Source: Thermoanaerobaculia bacterium
Lineage (GTDB): Bacteria; Acidobacteriota; Thermoanaerobaculia; Multivoradales; JAIOJS01
Direction of reading: 5' to 3'
Length of the DNA: 64,000 nucleotides
Assembly: GCA_030429235.1 (NCBI GenBank)
Contig: JAUIDB010000014.1
Span: 62,001 to 126,000 of the forward strand
Shown here: one piece after another, positions 61,540 to 64,000 of the stretch
Layout of the letters: the number at the start of each line of letters is the position of its first letter
How positions within the stretch are numbered: position 1 is the first letter of the stretch
Program-made: the position numbers and the translations under genes
The notes under the pieces: model-generated
What the model saw: only the letters and a program-made list of their open reading frames with translations
What the model was told of the DNA's origin: nothing
The model's database searches: none

Positions 61540-64000
61540 CTACGCTTCGAAGGCGAGCTGGATCAGGGCCTTCTGCTCGAAGGCGTGTGCCTTCGGCGAG
61601 CCGGTGGCCGGGCTGGCGCTCTCGCGTCGCTTGACCGTGCGAACGCGCCGGCCGCCAGAGATCTGCTCGAGCCGGGGGATCATGTAGAACAGCGCTCCCT
61701 GGTTGGCCGGCTCGTCCTGGACCCACAGCAGCTCGCGGGCGGCCGCGTGCCGATCGAGCACCTGCGAGAGATGAACCCTCGGGAAGGGGTAGAGCTGGTC
61801 GACCGCCACGATCGCAGTGTCGGTGTCGCCGCGTCGTTCCCGCTCGGCCCGGAGATCGTGCACGATCCGGCCCGAACAGAACAGGACCCGGTTGGCCTCG
61901 GGGTATGCGAGGTCGTCGACGATCTCCTGAAACCGCGGTTGGGTGAGTTCGGACAGCTCCGAAGTGGCTGAGCGGTGCCGCAGCATTCCCTTGGGCGTCA
62001 TGACGACCAGTGGCTTGCGCCACTTGCGCAGGGCCTGGCGGCGTAGGAGATGGAAGTACTGTCCTGCCGTCGACGGCTGACAGATCTGCAGATTGTCTTC
62101 GGCGGCGAGCTGCAAGAACCGTTCGAGGCGAGCCGAAGAGTGTTCGGGACCTTGTCCCTCGTAGCCGTGGGGTAGTAACAGGACGAGACCCGACAGGAGT
62201 CCCCACTTGTCTTCGCCGGCGGCGATGAACTGGTCGATCGGGACCTGGGCCCCGTTGGCGAAATCGCCGAACTGCGCTTCCCAGAGGACGAGGGCCTCGG
62301 GGTAGTCTCGCGAGAAGCCGTATTCGTAGGCCAGAACCGAAGCCTCCGACAGAGGAGAGTCGAACACCTCGAAGAACGCGTTCTCGGCTACCGCGGCCGA
62401 CAGGGGGGTGTACTCGGCTTCGGTTTCGACGTCGAGCAGCACCGAATGGCGGTGGTTGAAGGTGCCCCGGCGGCTGTCCTGACCGGTGAGCCGGATCGGC
62501 GTTCCCTCGGCCAGTAGGGACGCGAAGGCGAGGGCTTCGGCGGCTCCGAAATCGATCGGTCGCGTGCCGTCCGCCATCTCTCGGCGCTGCTCGAGCAGGC
62601 GCTGCGCCTTGGGGTGGATGGAGAAGTCGTCCGGAACAGTGGTGATGGTCTCACCCAACTGGGCCAGGCGCTCTGCCGTCAACCCGGTGTCGACCTCCAT
62701 GTCGAGGTGGTAGTGGCCTCCCTGGTAGGACTGCCAGTATCCGGGAAGGGTCGCGAACGTCGGTTTCTTCTCGAGTTCGGCTCCTGCCTCTTGGGCTTGT
62801 TGCAGGTCTTCTTGGACCTTGTTGCCGAATGCCTGCACCCATTCGGGATCGAGGTTGGAGCGATCGGCGTACGACTCCCACAAGGTGGGGACGGCGCGGA
62901 TCCTCTCGTACAGCTTGGGCTGTGTCAGCGTGGGGTCATCGATCTCGGAGTGACCGTGACGGCGATAGCCGATGAGGTCGACCACCACGTCGGTCCCGAA
63001 CTCGGCGCGGAATTCGCTGGCCATCCGAGCCACGCGCACCACGGCGTCCGGGTCCTCTCCGTTGACGTGGAAGATGGGGGAGTTGAGACGCTTGGCCACG
63101 TCGGTACCGAAACGAGTCGAGCTGTAGGCCTTGGGTTCGGTGGTGAAACCGATCCAGTTGTTGGCGATGACGTGGACGGTGCCTCCCACCGTGTAGCCGT
63201 CGAGATCGGCCAGGTTGAGCGTTTCGCCCAGGATTCCCTGGCCGGCGAAGGCCGAGTCGCCGTGCACCATGACCGTCAGGACGCGCTGCTTCGGAAGGTG
63301 CGGACGCCGTTGCTGCTTGGCTCGAGCCCGGCCCATGACCACCGGGTCGACCGCATCGAGGTGCGACGGGTTCGAGGCGAGGTGGATGCGCACTTGGCGA
63401 CCCTCGCCGGTGTCGTAGAGCCCAGTGGCGCCCATGTGGTACTTGACGTCGCCACCGCCGAGGACGCTTTTGGGGTCGACGTCTTCGAACCCTGCGAAGA
63501 GATCGCGCGCCGGCGTTCCGACGATGTTCGCCATGACACTGAGACGGCCCCGGTGGCTCATCGCCAGGAGGACCTTCTCGGTACCCCGGGCCGAGGCATC
63601 GACCAGCAGGGCATCGAGCAACGGGATCAGGGCCACGACTCCCTCGATGGAGAACCGCTTGTTACCGAGGTAGCGAGACTGCAGTAGCTGTTCGAACCGC
63701 TCGCCTCGGATCAGGAGTTCGGTCACGCGCTGGGCGTCGACCGGCCGAGGCTCGGCTTCCATGCGTTGCGCCACCCATCGCCGGATCTCGGGTACCGGGA
63801 TGTGCATGAATTCGACTCCGATAGAACCACAGTAGATGCGGCGCGCTCGCTCAGCCGCGGGTCCCTCGGTCGCCAGTTCGGCGGGAGCCAGCGGCTGCAG
63901 GCGACCCAGAGGGTCCAGGTCGGCCGCCAGATAGCCCCAGCGGCGGTAGGAATCGAGCACGAGTTCGTCGGGATTCGGCGTCTCCATAGCCCGCGCAGCA
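61540..64000 (-). CDS. sucA: 2-oxoglutarate dehydrogenase E1 component (5' end outside window)
   Basis: SucA decarboxylates 2-oxoglutarate with thiamine diphosphate in the TCA cycle. The visible part has RRWGYLAADLDPLG near the start, IGVEFMHI, LAMSHRGRLSVMANIVG, the thiamine-diphosphate site GDSAFAGQGILGETLNLADL, ANNWIGFTT, and the C-terminal pyrimidine-binding half (EYGFSRDYPEALVLWEAQFGDFANGAQVPIDQF in parts) to its TAG at 61540. An ATG at 63987 would give 815 residues, about 100 short of normal, lacking the E2-binding N-terminus. The frame stays open to the window edge, so the true start probably lies beyond it. Confidence 0.93.
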   Translation of the reverse strand, partial: AARAMETPNPDELVLDSYRRWGYLAADLDPLGRLQPLAPAELATEGPAAERARRIYCGSIGVEFMHIPVPEIRRWVAQRMEAEPRPVDAQRVTELLIRGERFEQLLQSRYLGNKRFSIEGVVALIPLLDALLVDASARGTEKVLLAMSHRGRLSVMANIVGTPARDLFAGFEDVDPKSVLGGGDVKYHMGATGLYDTGEGRQVRIHLASNPSHLDAVDPVVMGRARAKQQRRPHLPKQRVLTVMVHGDSAFAGQGILGETLNLADLDGYTVGGTVHVIANNWIGFTTEPKAYSSTRFGTDVAKRLNSPIFHVNGEDPDAVVRVARMASEFRAEFGTDVVVDLIGYRRHGHSEIDDPTLTQPKLYERIRAVPTLWESYADRSNLDPEWVQAFGNKVQEDLQQAQEAGAELEKKPTFATLPGYWQSYQGGHYHLDMEVDTGLTAERLAQLGETITTVPDDFSIHPKAQRLLEQRREMADGTRPIDFGAAEALAFASLLAEGTPIRLTGQDSRRGTFNHRHSVLLDVETEAEYTPLSAAVAENAFFEVFDSPLSEASVLAYEYGFSRDYPEALVLWEAQFGDFANGAQVPIDQFIAAGEDKWGLLSGLVLLLPHGYEGQGPEHSSARLERFLQLAAEDNLQICQPSTAGQYFHLLRRQALRKWRKPLVVMTPKGMLRHRSATSELSELTQPRFQEIVDDLAYPEANRVLFCSGRIVHDLRAERERRGDTDTAIVAVDQLYPFPRVHLSQVLDRHAAARELLWVQDEPANQGALFYMIPRLEQISGGRRVRTVKRRESASPATGSPKAHAFEQKALIQLAFEA

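Overview
The window is about 64 kb of gene-dense, high-GC bacterial DNA. It has short intergenic gaps, many 1-20 nt gene overlaps, and frequent GTG and TTG starts. Outer-membrane traits (TonB receptor, PagL-type lipid A deacylase, WaaE-like glycosyltransferase, lipoprotein signal) mark a Gram-negative cell. TPR-rich proteins, a winged-helix/TPR regulator, a TonB receptor with carboxypeptidase-regulatory-like and STN domains, and a Ccm cytochrome c system without CcmG/H/I suggest a chemoheterotroph related to Acidobacteriota (Thermoanaerobaculia-like). That placement is inference; no rRNA is present. There is no phage, IS element, CRISPR array or integrase, so this reads as ordinary chromosome. 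No stretch over 300 nt lacks a gene; the longest gap (45603-45893) is filled by a probable 6S RNA.

Layout. 1-2.8 kb: end of an Ig-like-domain protein, then a TPR/acidic protein paired with a Roadblock protein. 2.9-8.3 kb: accB-accC-thiE, a sodium:neurotransmitter-type symporter with a 42-residue MetS-like subunit, shikimate kinase and a metallophosphoesterase. 8.3-13.2 kb (minus): ccmABCDEF with a cysteine-type CcmE. 13.3-24.2 kb: HEAT/cyclophilin lipoprotein, ECF sigma and membrane partners, 3-hydroxyacyl-CoA dehydrogenase, zinc-ribbon TPR protein, proS, CadC-like regulator. 24.2-33.9 kb: PQQ-propeller protein and a convergent purine cluster (xanthine dehydrogenase L-S-M plus an HpcH/HpaI-like enzyme on plus; allB-alc-uraD-uraH on minus) with no uricase. 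33.9-38.3 kb: CNNM/CorC protein, M24 peptidase, GT-C-like membrane protein, two valine tRNAs. 38.3-48.2 kb: information-processing block thrS-infC-rpmI-rplT-pheS-pheT-zapB-like-zapA-6S RNA-rny-ymdB. 48.2-53.2 kb: WaaE-like GT, PagL, Trm112-like, polyprenyl synthase, UbiA, DUF1232, HD hydrolase. 53.3-57.7 kb: ECF sigma/FecR and a convergent TonB receptor. 57.8-64 kb: GT2 + ArnT-like transferase, a saccharopine-dehydrogenase-like protein, tRNA-Gln and sucA (running off the right edge).

The most unusual signals are: a recurrent TAnnnT box placed 6-9 nt (mostly exactly 6) before the start codon of transcription-unit-leading genes, implying widespread leaderless mRNAs; an infC that appears to start with CTG; a PheT lacking its tRNA-binding OB domain; the cysteine-type CcmE; and an unassigned HpcH/HpaI-family enzyme embedded in a uricase-less urate pathway.
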